From: a virus
Virus record (IMG/VR): IMGVR_UViG_3300044961_000128
Location: 1 to 30,503 of that record
DNA length: 30,503 bases
Direction: 5' to 3' (one strand)
The notes beneath the pieces were generated by a model. The model searched no databases and was not told the DNA's origin. It saw only the letters and a program-made list of their open reading frames with translations. Positions 1 to 7,359 of the stretch are shown here, piece after piece. Both the position numbers and the translations under genes were made by a program. How positions within the stretch are numbered: the first letter of the stretch is position 1; each line of letters begins with the position of its first letter.

Positions 1-48
1 CACCACAACCATAATAGTTACCACAACAAAAAAACAAAACAATCTTGA
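1..48 (+). CDS. Possible 3' end of a gene cut by the window start
   Basis: The frame starting at position 1 is open to a TGA at 46-48, immediately followed by an ATG at 49. The 15 visible residues are rich in His, Asn and Lys. Another frame is also open here and reads as a Thr-rich stretch, so the coding frame is uncertain. No function can be assigned. Confidence 0.2.
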   Translation, partial: HHNHNSYHNKKTKQS

Positions 49-165
49 ATGGTTACAACAAAAAAAACCAAGAATGTCAAGAAGAACGAAAAGAACACGT
101 GTGTAGCATTAGTTATTGACAGTTCAGGTTCAATTGAAAAGAAACTCAACATGTTAACATTCTGA
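49..165 (+). pseudogene. Truncated von Willebrand A (vWA) domain fragment
   Basis: This 38-codon ORF starts with a Lys/Thr-rich segment and then reads VALVIDSSGSIEKKLN. That matches the first beta strand and the DxSxS part of the metal-binding MIDAS motif at the start of vWA domains. A normal vWA domain has about 150-200 residues, but here a stop follows some 12 residues after the motif, just before the ribosome binding site of dut. No continuation is visible in another frame before dut. It is probably a gene remnant left at the dut junction. A functional short peptide or a chance resemblance are the alternatives. Confidence 0.4.
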
Positions 166-171
166 GGATAT

Positions 172-609
172 ATGAACGAACTCACAATTGGTTTTTGTAA
201 GCTAGATAGTCGAGCAACAATTCCGAGTAAAGCACATGAAGATGATTTGGGATTTGATTTACATACATTGGAATCAGTGACATTGGAACCCGGCGTGGTT
301 ACCAAGATACGGACAGGCATTGCTACGCAGTTTCCGGCTTGGTGCGGTGGACTCATCCGTGACCGAAGTGGAGTAGCTACCAAAAAAGGTGTATTCGTGG
401 TAGCTGGTGTAATTGATACGCAGTATACAGGTGAGATTATCGTGGCATTTCAGAATCCCACTGGTCAACCAGTGATATTTGATGCCGGTGACCGCATTGC
501 TCAGATGATTGTCACGCCGGTCATCCCAGTACAGGTCGAAGAAATCACGGCTGAAATGTTGATGGATACAATCCGTGGTGATCGAGGATTTGGGAGCACC
601 GGACAATGA
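172..609 (+). CDS. dut: Deoxyuridine 5'-triphosphate nucleotidohydrolase (dUTPase)
   Basis: It hydrolyses dUTP to dUMP and pyrophosphate, keeping uracil out of phage DNA and feeding dTMP synthesis. All five motifs of the trimeric dUTPase family are visible in order: HEDDLGFDL near residues 23-31, RDRSGVATKKG near 63-73, GVIDTQYTGEI near 79-89, GDRIAQMIV near 106-114, and the C-terminal RGDRGFGSTGQ that closes over the active site. The length of 145 residues is normal for the family. GAGG at 164-167 lies a few bases before the ATG and supports this start. Its TGA overlaps the ATG of a 15-codon ORF (ATGA at 606). Confidence 0.95.
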   Translation: MNELTIGFCKLDSRATIPSKAHEDDLGFDLHTLESVTLEPGVVTKIRTGIATQFPAWCGGLIRDRSGVATKKGVFVVAGVIDTQYTGEIIVAFQNPTGQPVIFDAGDRIAQMIVTPVIPVQVEEITAEMLMDTIRGDRGFGSTGQ

Positions 610-653
610 CGGAAACGCCGGACGTACTACAAAGTCAGAAGACAATCCAATGA
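606..653 (+). CDS. 15-codon linking ORF between dut and the next gene
   Basis: A tiny ORF (MTETPDVLQSQKTIQ) starts on the ATGA that ends dut and stops on the ATGA that starts the gene at 650. It could pass terminating ribosomes from dut to the downstream gene by termination-reinitiation. The double overlap is seen directly. Translation is an inference, and the peptide resembles nothing I know. Confidence 0.3.
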   Translation: MTETPDVLQSQKTIQ

Positions 654-949
654 CATTGAAACAATGGGTAAAAGACAATAATATCCGGTTCCGGCAGAAC
701 AACATCCGTCCGTGGGGCACCTATGATCTTTTGGTGTCTGCGGACGGTGGTGTTTCCTGGGTCGGAATGCCTAGAGCATTTGGAAGTAGAATAGACGAAA
801 TTGTTGCATTTGAAATGGTCTTGACAGAAAATAAAACAGACGATAGATTTAAGTCTGAGCTAATCCATTGGATCGGTCAAGACCGTGCAACTGAATTGTT
901 AAAAATTATTGAGATCAATTGTAACAAAAGTGTAACACTCTCAGAGTGA
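650..949 (+). CDS. Hypothetical protein, 99 residues
   Basis: I do not recognise this protein. The frame is open from 575, but a start there would lie inside dut, so ATG 650 (MTLKQWVKDN) is preferred; it sits in an ATGA overlap with the preceding 15-codon ORF. The protein is soluble-looking, with mixed charge, a Gly/Trp-rich central segment (SADGGVSWVGMP) and a likely helical C-terminal third. No signal peptide, membrane segment or cysteine motif is visible. It lies between dut and a nuclease-like gene. Confidence 0.65.
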   Translation: MTLKQWVKDNNIRFRQNNIRPWGTYDLLVSADGGVSWVGMPRAFGSRIDEIVAFEMVLTENKTDDRFKSELIHWIGQDRATELLKIIEINCNKSVTLSE

Positions 950-983
950 CTTGATTTTTAGAGATTATCGAGGAGTTATACTG

Positions 984-1304
984 ATGAAGCCGAAAAACTT
1001 TGAATACGATGTATCTATACCGGCTATGGCATCGGTAAATGGTGGTTTGTCGGTCGAACTGCTTAGTAAATTTTTTAATGATGGTCGTATAGTCGGTCGA
1101 TATGCAGAGTTTATTATTGAATCTCTTGGAATAGGTAAGCGGGCCGGAAATGAAAATTGTTCTTACGATAATGTCTCGCCCGACGGCCTTAAGATTGAAG
1201 TTCGATCAATGTATGATCGCGTTTCATTTGCACCATCAAATGAAGTAGGTAAGGGAAGGAAGTACACCGATGATGGGTGGGAAAAAAAAATTACAAAATG
1301 TTGA
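984..1304 (+). CDS. PD-(D/E)XK-like nuclease, 5' part before a frameshift
   Basis: A likely nuclease of the restriction-endonuclease fold, split into two frames. The N-terminal part has an acidic helix (GRYAEFIIE), then D67 in SPDG and IEVRS with E72 and R74, consistent with a D-x4-E-x-K/R catalytic core in which Lys is replaced by Arg. GAGGAG at 969-974 lies 9 bases before ATG 984 and decides the start, although the frame is open from 951. The ORF reads through nine A's at 1282-1290 and stops after ITKC. The rest of the domain continues in the frame of 1270-1461. Assignment to the superfamily is moderately sure; DNA specificity is unknown. Confidence 0.6.
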   Translation: MKPKNFEYDVSIPAMASVNGGLSVELLSKFFNDGRIVGRYAEFIIESLGIGKRAGNENCSYDNVSPDGLKIEVRSMYDRVSFAPSNEVGKGRKYTDDGWEKKITKC

Positions 1305-1461
1305 TCTGTGGTGTTTGGTAGACTATACAAATTATAATGTATGGAAATTTGTATTTCTTACTACGGATGAAGTGATTTCTTTAAAACAGCATGGGATAAT
1401 TACTAAAAATAATAAAACCGCTTCAAGAAAGAAACTCTACAAATATCTAAATTTAATTTAG
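1270..1461 (+). CDS. PD-(D/E)XK-like nuclease, 3' part after the frameshift
   Basis: This frame carries on where the preceding ORF breaks at the A run: LQNVDLWCLVDYTNYNVWKF gives the hydrophobic core strands (VDLWCLVDY, VWKFVFL) expected after the catalytic strand of restriction-like nucleases, then a basic C-terminus. The ATGs at 1270 and 1273 have no ribosome binding site, so independent translation is unlikely. A fused protein of about 159-160 residues would need a +1 (or -2) shift at the A run. This could be a mutation, a sequencing indel, or slippage by RNA polymerase or the ribosome. Confidence 0.5.
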   Translation: MMGGKKKLQNVDLWCLVDYTNYNVWKFVFLTTDEVISLKQHGIITKNNKTASRKKLYKYLNLI

Positions 1462-1465
1462 TCAT

Positions 1466-2182
1466 ATGTCATTTTTCGATTACAGAGACTTATACAATTA
1501 TCCCATATTCTTTGAGGAATGTGTTTCCTCTGCGCAAAACAGATTATTTGCCAAAACCATAAATACACATCACAGTTATGTAAAGTTTAAGTGTGTTCCG
1601 CAACGCAGAATTAATTGGCTCATTTATAAAAGTGATGGTGGTGATTTGTTGGGCGCGGTGGGACTTAGTAGTTGTGTATTGGCCGTTGGTGGCCGTGACC
1701 GATATATAGGATGGGATAGGGCGACGCGATTGCTTCATAGCAACAATGTTGCTAACAACTATCGGTTTTGTTTAATACCTAACAGTGGTGTAAAAAATCT
1801 TGGAACTATGAGTTTAAGATTATTGCGTGAACATGGCGCTCGTCGTTGGCAAGAAAAGTATGGTGATGAACTCGTATTACTAGAAACTTATGTTCAACCC
1901 GAGATCGACGGTTCAGATAATAAGAGAAATGGGGCCGTGTATTTGGCTGATAACTGGACTTTTGTGGGACGAACCTCGGGAAACAGCGTAAAAAAAGCAC
2001 CGGTGTTGTTATGGCAAAAGGAAACCAGCGCTAGAGGCGAATTGGCCAGAACTGATCCAAAAGCTGCGATTGCCAAATATGCAGTTGGTCGAGAACATTA
2101 TGTCGTCACCGATAGCACACAGAAGTTGATTTTCGTGAAACCACTCACAAAAGATTGGAAAAGCAAGTTAAACAAATTCTAA
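1466..2182 (+). CDS. DUF4338 (DruA-like) protein
   Basis: It matches the DUF4338 family, known from the DruA subunit of Druantia anti-phage systems and from stand-alone genes; the biochemical role is not established as far as I know. Family hallmarks are present in order: GAVGLSS near 63-69, RDRYIGW 77-83, a VANNYRFCLIP segment near 95-105, WQEKYG 128-133, LLETYV 138-143, and GAVYLADNW 156-164 followed by VGRTSG. At 238 residues it is shorter than full DruA, lacking part of the N-terminus. A second family member is encoded at 10462. The GxxYxAxNW motif is shared with the Mom-like protein at 5563, suggesting a related fold (inference). No other Druantia genes are in the window. Confidence 0.75.
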   Translation: MSFFDYRDLYNYPIFFEECVSSAQNRLFAKTINTHHSYVKFKCVPQRRINWLIYKSDGGDLLGAVGLSSCVLAVGGRDRYIGWDRATRLLHSNNVANNYRFCLIPNSGVKNLGTMSLRLLREHGARRWQEKYGDELVLLETYVQPEIDGSDNKRNGAVYLADNWTFVGRTSGNSVKKAPVLLWQKETSARGELARTDPKAAIAKYAVGREHYVVTDSTQKLIFVKPLTKDWKSKLNKF

Positions 2183-2207
2183 ATCCATCGAAAACTCCGT
2201 CTGTAGA

Positions 2208-2215
2208 CTATTTAT
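2208..2215 (+). promoter_or_regulatory. CTATTTAT motif upstream of the HNH gene
   Basis: This is one of four CTA(C/T)TTAT octamers seen in intergenic gaps (others at 6382, 13120 and 16868), each a short way upstream of a gene. It could be a phage -10-like promoter element. No convincing -35 box accompanies it. Confidence 0.25.
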
Positions 2216-2224
2216 CTAGTAATA

Positions 2225-2254
2225 ATGACTTACATACGGATGTATAATTTATGA
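2225..2254 (+). CDS. 9-codon ORF ending on the HNH start codon
   Basis: A minimal ORF (MTYIRMYNL) ends in an ATGA that overlaps the ATG of the HNH gene at 2251. It contains a small inverted repeat, TACAT-ACGG-ATGTA. It may act as a translational leader, but such overlaps also arise by chance. Confidence 0.2.
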   Translation: MTYIRMYNL

Positions 2255-2877
2255 ATTCTGATATGTTACAACTTGCCAAACAGACCAAATATACTGGGTT
2301 TGTTTCCATCGGCGATCTATTTGGATATTGGAAGATACTTGACAACAGACCATACATCACAAAGAATAAACGACAAGGTAGTATATATTTTTTATGTCAG
2401 TGTAAGCAATGCTATAAAGTAGATAAATTTGTAAATGTCCACCAGTTAAAAAAATACAAATTGAATGACGCTGGTGGGTGTATTTCCTGTTCACGAAAAC
2501 GAAATACACCAACTGGAAATAAAAATGTGTTGTGGAAAGGTTATGAAGAAATTCCAATGTCATATATTCACAACATCAGAAACTCAGCAATACGACGGGG
2601 TTTAACCTGGCAAGTTACAGAGGAATATATCTGGAATTTGTTTGTTGAACAGAACAGACGATGTAAGATTTCGGGCGTTGATCTTAAATTTTCTTCTACT
2701 ATAAACGCAAGAGATGGCACTGCTTCATTAGATCGAATTGATAGACATTGTGGATATGTGGAAGGTAACTTACAATGGCTTCATAAAAAAGTAAATGAGA
2801 TGAAGTGGGATATGTCCGATGAAGAATTCATTAGTTGGTGTAACATTATATCACAATACAATAATACACATGTTTAA
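2251..2877 (+). CDS. HNH homing-type endonuclease
   Basis: A probable free-standing homing endonuclease that cuts DNA and promotes its own spread. The N-terminal half has a zinc-ribbon-like Cys set (C49, C51, C54, then C77 and C80). A helical DNA-binding segment follows, then a C-terminal HNH domain with CKISG at 138-142, LDRIDRHCGYVEGNLQW at 160-176 and HKKVNEMK at 178-185. This arrangement is common in phage-encoded HNH enzymes. It sits directly upstream of the DNA polymerase gene, and its last codons overlap the polymerase start by 8 bases. Arginine is often AGA or CGA here, and the gene is more AT-rich than the polymerase, as expected for a mobile insert. Confidence 0.85.
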   Translation: MNSDMLQLAKQTKYTGFVSIGDLFGYWKILDNRPYITKNKRQGSIYFLCQCKQCYKVDKFVNVHQLKKYKLNDAGGCISCSRKRNTPTGNKNVLWKGYEEIPMSYIHNIRNSAIRRGLTWQVTEEYIWNLFVEQNRRCKISGVDLKFSSTINARDGTASLDRIDRHCGYVEGNLQWLHKKVNEMKWDMSDEEFISWCNIISQYNNTHV

Positions 2878-5515
2878 GAATATTTTTGTAACTAACAGAA
2901 CACAAGATCAAGATGCTATTGTATATGTGTGGGGCGACGGACAACATAATGACCTCGGATTGAGAACTTACAAATGGTCTGACTTCGATTACGCTTATAA
3001 GTTGGATCGTGCCGGTGACAAAGTAACAATTTTTGGTGATCGTGTATCAAAAACATTTCGTTGGAAAGAAGGTCAGCCCGGTATCTTTGAGAGCGATGTC
3101 CCGCGTGAAACTCGCGTATTGACAGATTTATACCAAGACAGCGATGAGGTAGCAAAAAATCATCGTGTATTATTTTTTGACATTGAGGTAGAAAAGGTCA
3201 ACGGTGAGTTTGCAAATATTGAACGTGCCGATGGCGTAATTAATGCTATCGGCTGCTACGCACAGGCCAAGGATGAATATGTAGTATTTTTGCTGGATCG
3301 TGATTCTCGTATGGATAACCGGCGACAAGTCAAAAACGAAACCGTTGTGACCTTTGCTTCCGAGGCGGAATTGCTCGAAGCATTTATGGCTTATTATAGT
3401 GACTACGCGCCAACTATTCTCACGGGATGGAACATTTCGCAGTTCGATATTCCATATTTGTATCGTCGTCTGTCAGTAATTTTTGATGACGACACCGCAA
3501 ATATGTTGAGTCCTATTGGTATGATAAAGTATAGCAAGCTTCGTCGTCAGTATCAGTTGGCGGGCGTGAGCTGTCTCGACTACTTGGAAATGTATCAGAA
3601 GTTTACGTTTGCTCGTCGTCCAAGTTATCGACTTGATGCTATTGGTATGTATGAAGTTGGTATGGGTAAGATTGAATATGAAGGAACACTTGATGATCTA
3701 TACGCAAGTGATCTTGAAAAATTCATTGAATACAACTTGCAAGACGTGCGTATCGTAGTGGCGCTCGACCGAAAGATGAAACTCATTGATTTGGTCAAGA
3801 ACATTAGTCACGTTGGTCATACGCAATACGAAGACTACAAGTATAGTTCCAAGTATATCGAAGGGACCATTCTGGTATACCTACATCGTAAGAATATCGT
3901 AGTGCCAAACAAGCGTCCCGAGGGTCGTGAAGAATTTGACCAGAAGCTCGAGGATGATGATGAAGGTTTCGCCGGCGCGTTCGTAAAGCCGCCGATGCCG
4001 GGTCTGTATGATTGGGTATATAATCTCGACTTGCAGAGTCTATATCCGTCAATCATTATGACGTTGAACATTAGCCCAGAAACAAAGATGGGGTATGTCA
4101 CAAATTGGAACGTCGAACAGTTTATGAAGAACACCTTGATGGATCTTCAACTTAAAATTGATGATGTGGAAGTAAGCATGAACCGTGAGGAGTTCGCGGA
4201 TTTTATGGAAACTAATCGTTTTATGTTGAGTTCCAACGGTGTATTATATCGTGCAGACAAGACCGGGGTAATTCCAGAAATTCTTGATGTCTGGTTCAAG
4301 CAACGTGTCGAATACAAGGGTTTGATGAAGAAGTACAAGAAGGAAGGTAATGATGAACTGGCTGACTATTATGATCGACGCCAGCACGTACAAAAGATTC
4401 TTCTGAATTCTATTTACGGCGTGTTGGGTCTACCCGTCTTCCGATTCTACGACTTGGACAATGCGTTGGCAGTGACGGCTACAGGTCAAGATGTAATCAA
4501 AACCAGTGCGAGATTTCTTTCGAATCAGTATGTAAAGATGGGAGCAGAACCCAAGTCGGAATCGTGGTTGTTTGAATACAAAGAAGTCTTGGATACAGAA
4601 GTCAAAAAAGGTAGATTGACCCGTGAAGAAGCGGATAAGTTGATGAGTCCTAATGATCACTGTATCTATATTGACACTGATTCTGTGTATTTCTCGGCTA
4701 TGTCTGTGGCAAAGAATGTATCGGATATGAAACAGTTCACTGTAGAGTTGGCCCGTGATATGGAACGTCAACTCAACAAGTTTTACGATACAATGGCGCG
4801 TAAATTGTTCTTCTGTAATGAAAATCACCGATTTGTAATCAAGGGTGAAGCTGTGTGTGAAACCGCGTTTTGGGTAACCAAAAAGCGATACGCAATGAAG
4901 AAAGTATATGACCTTGAAAGTGGTATTGACTTAGAAAAGGCGAAACTGGTCGTAAAAGGATTAGATACGGTTCGGTCAAGTTTTCCACCGGCTTTTCAGA
5001 AGATCATGTCAGAGTGCTTGGACGCCATTCTAAATAAGAAGGATAAGGTCACACTCGATGATATGATTTTGAGCTTCCGTTCTGTATTGAATACCATGCC
5101 GTTTGAGGCGGTGGCACGTAATACCGGAGTCAAGAACATCAGTGAATTCGATAACAAGAAGGTCAAGGGATTCAAAATCTTTGATAAGGGTACGCCGGCG
5201 CACGTTAAAGCTAGTATTGCATACAATCGGTGGTTACGTCACCACAATCTGGATAAGAGCTATGAAGTCATCAAAGATGGTGATAAAATCAAGTGGACCT
5301 ATCTGAAAAAGAATGATCTCGGTATTGATACGATGGCATTGAAGGGATATGACGACCCACCAGAACTGGTCGAGTTTGTTAACAAGTACATAGATTACGA
5401 TGCCTTGTTTGAAAATGAGTTGAAAAACAAGATAGAAGATTTCTATTCAGCATTAAAATGGGGTAAATTACCAACCGATGTCAACCAATCTGCTAGTAAG
5501 TTCTTCGAGTTCTAA
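2870..5515 (+). CDS. 43: Family B DNA polymerase (T4 gp43-like)
   Basis: The phage replicative polymerase, with 3'-5' proofreading. Exonuclease motifs are FFDIEVE (D104, E106), NISQFD (D193) and YNLQDV (D292). Polymerase motifs are A, DLQSLYPS (D387); B, KILLNSIYG; and C, YIDTDSVYF (D602, D604). A KKRYA motif follows. All catalytic acids are present. At 881 residues it is close to T4 gp43 (898). The frame is open from 2819, but ATG 2870 (MFKNIFVTNR) gives the expected N-terminus, while the earlier start would lie deep inside the HNH gene. It acts with the sliding clamp and clamp loader encoded downstream. No intein or intron is seen in this gene. Confidence 0.97.
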   Translation: MFKNIFVTNRTQDQDAIVYVWGDGQHNDLGLRTYKWSDFDYAYKLDRAGDKVTIFGDRVSKTFRWKEGQPGIFESDVPRETRVLTDLYQDSDEVAKNHRVLFFDIEVEKVNGEFANIERADGVINAIGCYAQAKDEYVVFLLDRDSRMDNRRQVKNETVVTFASEAELLEAFMAYYSDYAPTILTGWNISQFDIPYLYRRLSVIFDDDTANMLSPIGMIKYSKLRRQYQLAGVSCLDYLEMYQKFTFARRPSYRLDAIGMYEVGMGKIEYEGTLDDLYASDLEKFIEYNLQDVRIVVALDRKMKLIDLVKNISHVGHTQYEDYKYSSKYIEGTILVYLHRKNIVVPNKRPEGREEFDQKLEDDDEGFAGAFVKPPMPGLYDWVYNLDLQSLYPSIIMTLNISPETKMGYVTNWNVEQFMKNTLMDLQLKIDDVEVSMNREEFADFMETNRFMLSSNGVLYRADKTGVIPEILDVWFKQRVEYKGLMKKYKKEGNDELADYYDRRQHVQKILLNSIYGVLGLPVFRFYDLDNALAVTATGQDVIKTSARFLSNQYVKMGAEPKSESWLFEYKEVLDTEVKKGRLTREEADKLMSPNDHCIYIDTDSVYFSAMSVAKNVSDMKQFTVELARDMERQLNKFYDTMARKLFFCNENHRFVIKGEAVCETAFWVTKKRYAMKKVYDLESGIDLEKAKLVVKGLDTVRSSFPPAFQKIMSECLDAILNKKDKVTLDDMILSFRSVLNTMPFEAVARNTGVKNISEFDNKKVKGFKIFDKGTPAHVKASIAYNRWLRHHNLDKSYEVIKDGDKIKWTYLKKNDLGIDTMALKGYDDPPELVEFVNKYIDYDALFENELKNKIEDFYSALKWGKLPTDVNQSASKFFEF

Positions 5516-5562
5516 TAACAACTCATTTTTAAGAAACTAAACATTTTGCAAACTGGTCGCCA

Positions 5563-6363
5563 ATGTTCATAGACAAAACAAAAATATCAATTAGACGAAT
5601 TTCTAATGATGTTGCTCGTGATATGATACGAAAATATCACTATACTAAAAATCTCAATGGATGTAAATATGCGTTGGGTGTGTATTATAAAACTTCTACT
5701 AATGGATTCTTTGATATCGATGAAGAATTGGTGGGGGTTATAGTATATGCACATCCGGTAAGTAATAAAACAGTTGATAGTATTTGTGGACCTTCAATTT
5801 TAAAAAACGACGAAGTGTTGGAACTGGTTAGACTATATGTAAAAGATCTTCCCAATGATAAAAACATTGAAAGCTTTGTAATTGGACAGAGTTTTGAATG
5901 GTTACGTGCAAACGACCCCAAGGTGAAGGTCTTAATTAGTTATGCCGATCCTGAAGTCGGACATACAGGCCGCATCTATAGAGCAACAAACTGGCTATAT
6001 CAAGGGTGCGGAATCAGTAAACTCATGCCCGACTATAGCATCAAGCTCACCGAAGATGGCGAGTGGATTCATAGTCGTAGTGTTGCGTCAAAATTCGGTA
6101 ATAAAAACATCAAGAGTCTCGCTAAAAGAATTGGTCACACGTTCTGGCAAAAGGAAGATTCATCTAAGCATAGATATATTTATTTTCTTACAGATAAACG
6201 AGAAACTAAACGACTCAAAAAAATGCTAAAGTTGCCTATACTACCATATTCCGAAATCAAACATCCGACACAGGTTATTAGAAAGGTGTATGTAAAAGAT
6301 GGTGAAGTTGAAAAAATTGAGGTATTGCAAGGGGAAGACACCGGATGGAAACGTAAAAAGTAG
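5563..6363 (+). CDS. Mom-like DNA modification protein (GNAT-like)
   Basis: It resembles the phage Mu Mom family, GNAT-fold proteins that convert adenine to a carbamoylmethyl form and protect DNA from restriction. The visible match is the early KYHYTKNL (25-32) and GVYYK, the central LELVRLYVKDLP near 87-97, and the diagnostic ISYADPEVGHTGRIYRATNW at 125-144. The conserved Tyr-Ala-Asp-Pro includes D129. At 266 residues it is a little longer than Mu Mom. It follows the polymerase by 47 bases, which hold no clear promoter. A role in masking phage DNA is inferred from the family; the exact modification cannot be read from sequence. Confidence 0.75.
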   Translation: MFIDKTKISIRRISNDVARDMIRKYHYTKNLNGCKYALGVYYKTSTNGFFDIDEELVGVIVYAHPVSNKTVDSICGPSILKNDEVLELVRLYVKDLPNDKNIESFVIGQSFEWLRANDPKVKVLISYADPEVGHTGRIYRATNWLYQGCGISKLMPDYSIKLTEDGEWIHSRSVASKFGNKNIKSLAKRIGHTFWQKEDSSKHRYIYFLTDKRETKRLKKMLKLPILPYSEIKHPTQVIRKVYVKDGEVEKIEVLQGEDTGWKRKK

Positions 6364-6381
6364 TGTTTTTCACAAAATATA

Positions 6382-6389
6382 CTATTTAT
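6382..6389 (+). promoter_or_regulatory. CTATTTAT motif upstream of structured RNA and GIY-YIG gene
   Basis: Second copy of the intergenic CTA(C/T)TTAT octamer, extended here to TATTTATATA. It lies just before the interleaved inverted repeats, so a transcript starting downstream of it would begin with that structure. Function is inferred. Confidence 0.25.
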
Positions 6390-6393
6390 ATAC

Positions 6394-6476
6394 GCCTACC
6401 AAGCACACATATAAAATCCCGCATGAGTATCATCCTTACGCTTGGTAGGCTTTGGGTAGAGAAAATGCGGGATTTT
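6394..6476 (+). other. Interleaved inverted repeats, candidate H-type RNA pseudoknot
   Basis: Two perfect inverted repeats interlock. Arm A is GCCTACCAAGC (6394-6404) with A' at 6440-6450, and arm B is AAAATCCCGCAT (6413-6424) with B' at 6465-6476. The order A-B-A'-B' is that of an H-type pseudoknot with 11 bp and 12 bp stems and loops of 8, 15 and 14 bases. B' runs into TTTTTCTTT, so the B/B' stem alone also resembles a terminator with a large loop. It lies between the Mom-like gene and the ATG of a GIY-YIG gene at 6492. Possible roles are a regulated terminator, translational control of the endonuclease, or a stable small RNA. It matches no riboswitch I know. Confidence 0.55.
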
Positions 6477-6491
6477 TCTTTGGAATAGTGT

Positions 6492-7280
6492 ATGGAATAT
6501 TATGTATACGCTCATTATATACCTGGAGAACCGTTTCCATTTTATATAGGAAAGGGTAAAGCTAATAGAGCATATGATTTAAAAGGACGTTCAAAGTTTT
6601 GGAATAGAAAAGCTAAGAACGGATTTGATGTAGTCTTTATAAGCGTCAATTTGGCGGAACATGAATCCTTACTTCTAGAAAGAAAAATGATACTATTTTA
6701 TGGTAGAAAAGATAATGCTACCGGGTGTTTGGTTAATCATACCGATGGTGGGGATGGATTAACAAACCCCTCAATAAAAACTCGTAAAAAAATTGCAGAT
6801 GCAAACAAAGAACGATTTAAGGATCCACAATTCAGAAAAAGGTTTTCAGTAGCACAGAGAAACAAAGTTATAAAAGAATCTACTAAAACCAAAATGAGTC
6901 AGGCACATATAAACAGATTTAAGTCAATGGAGGAAAGAAATAAACATAAAAAACTGTCAGAAAGAGCTTGGTCTTCCGTGGAATTGAGAAAAAAGCAAAG
7001 TGAACTTATATCCAAGAAACACAAAGAAAATCCAGAAATTGCAAATAAGATAAGACAATATAGATTGGGTAAAACGCTTTCACCTGATAGTAGACGTAAG
7101 CTTAGTCAGAAAAAATGTGGACGGTCTTATATACTTGTGTCTCCTGACGGAAAAGAGTATACTTGTCTGTATCAAAGCGAATTTGCAAGAGAACATAATT
7201 TGAATGTAAAAAGCTTAAATAAACTTCTGTTGGGCAAAATAAAGACGCTTAAAGGATGGACAATAAAAGATGAAATATAG
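6492..7280 (+). CDS. GIY-YIG homing endonuclease with NUMOD repeats
   Basis: Residues 1-85 form a GIY-YIG nuclease domain: YVY (4-6), FYIGKG (17-22), R26, acidic residues at E58/E63 and N82. Then come several Lys-rich NUMOD3-type helical repeats (SIKTRKKIADANKERF, TKTKMSQAH, LGKTLSPDSRRKLSQ), and a C-terminal NUMOD1/IENR1-like segment (LVSPDGKEYTC to LKGWTI). This matches I-TevI-like homing enzymes, which bind DNA through the C-terminal repeats. It is A-rich and uses AGA for most arginines, unlike the polymerase, which suggests transfer. The ATG at 6492 has only a weak GGAA upstream. Confidence 0.88.
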   Translation: MEYYVYAHYIPGEPFPFYIGKGKANRAYDLKGRSKFWNRKAKNGFDVVFISVNLAEHESLLLERKMILFYGRKDNATGCLVNHTDGGDGLTNPSIKTRKKIADANKERFKDPQFRKRFSVAQRNKVIKESTKTKMSQAHINRFKSMEERNKHKKLSERAWSSVELRKKQSELISKKHKENPEIANKIRQYRLGKTLSPDSRRKLSQKKCGRSYILVSPDGKEYTCLYQSEFAREHNLNVKSLNKLLLGKIKTLKGWTIKDEI

Positions 7281-7359
7281 AACCGGTACCGGTGATGGTA
7301 GTTTCAAATTCAAGGGTGAGTGGAGGCCAGACGAGTGGACATCACAAAATTCACAATAA
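7270..7359 (+). CDS. Short ORF or gene remnant after the GIY-YIG gene
   Basis: A 29-codon ORF starts within the last codons of the GIY-YIG gene and reads MKYRTGTGDGSFKFKGEWRP with DEWTSQNSQ after it. The composition looks like real coding sequence. It spans the 12-bp palindrome at 7282-7293. It may be an independent small gene, or the 5' end of the gene continuing at 7320-7640 in another frame after a frameshift. I see no ribosome binding site. Confidence 0.3.
   Translation: MKYRTGTGDGSFKFKGEWRPDEWTSQNSQ
7282..7293. repeat. 12-bp perfect palindrome ACCGGTACCGGT
   Basis: The sequence equals its own reverse complement and begins two bases after the stop codon of the GIY-YIG gene. It may be a protein-binding or insertion-boundary site, but nothing else identifies it. 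Confidence 0.3.

Noticed and set aside
274-720. A 148-codon ORF on the minus strand
   Set aside because: It is the reverse complement of the well-supported dUTPase gene and has no ribosome binding site or recognisable motif.
1466-2182. A Druantia defence system, because of the DruA-like protein
   Set aside because: No other Druantia genes (DruB-E or the large helicase) are present; only stand-alone DUF4338 proteins are seen.
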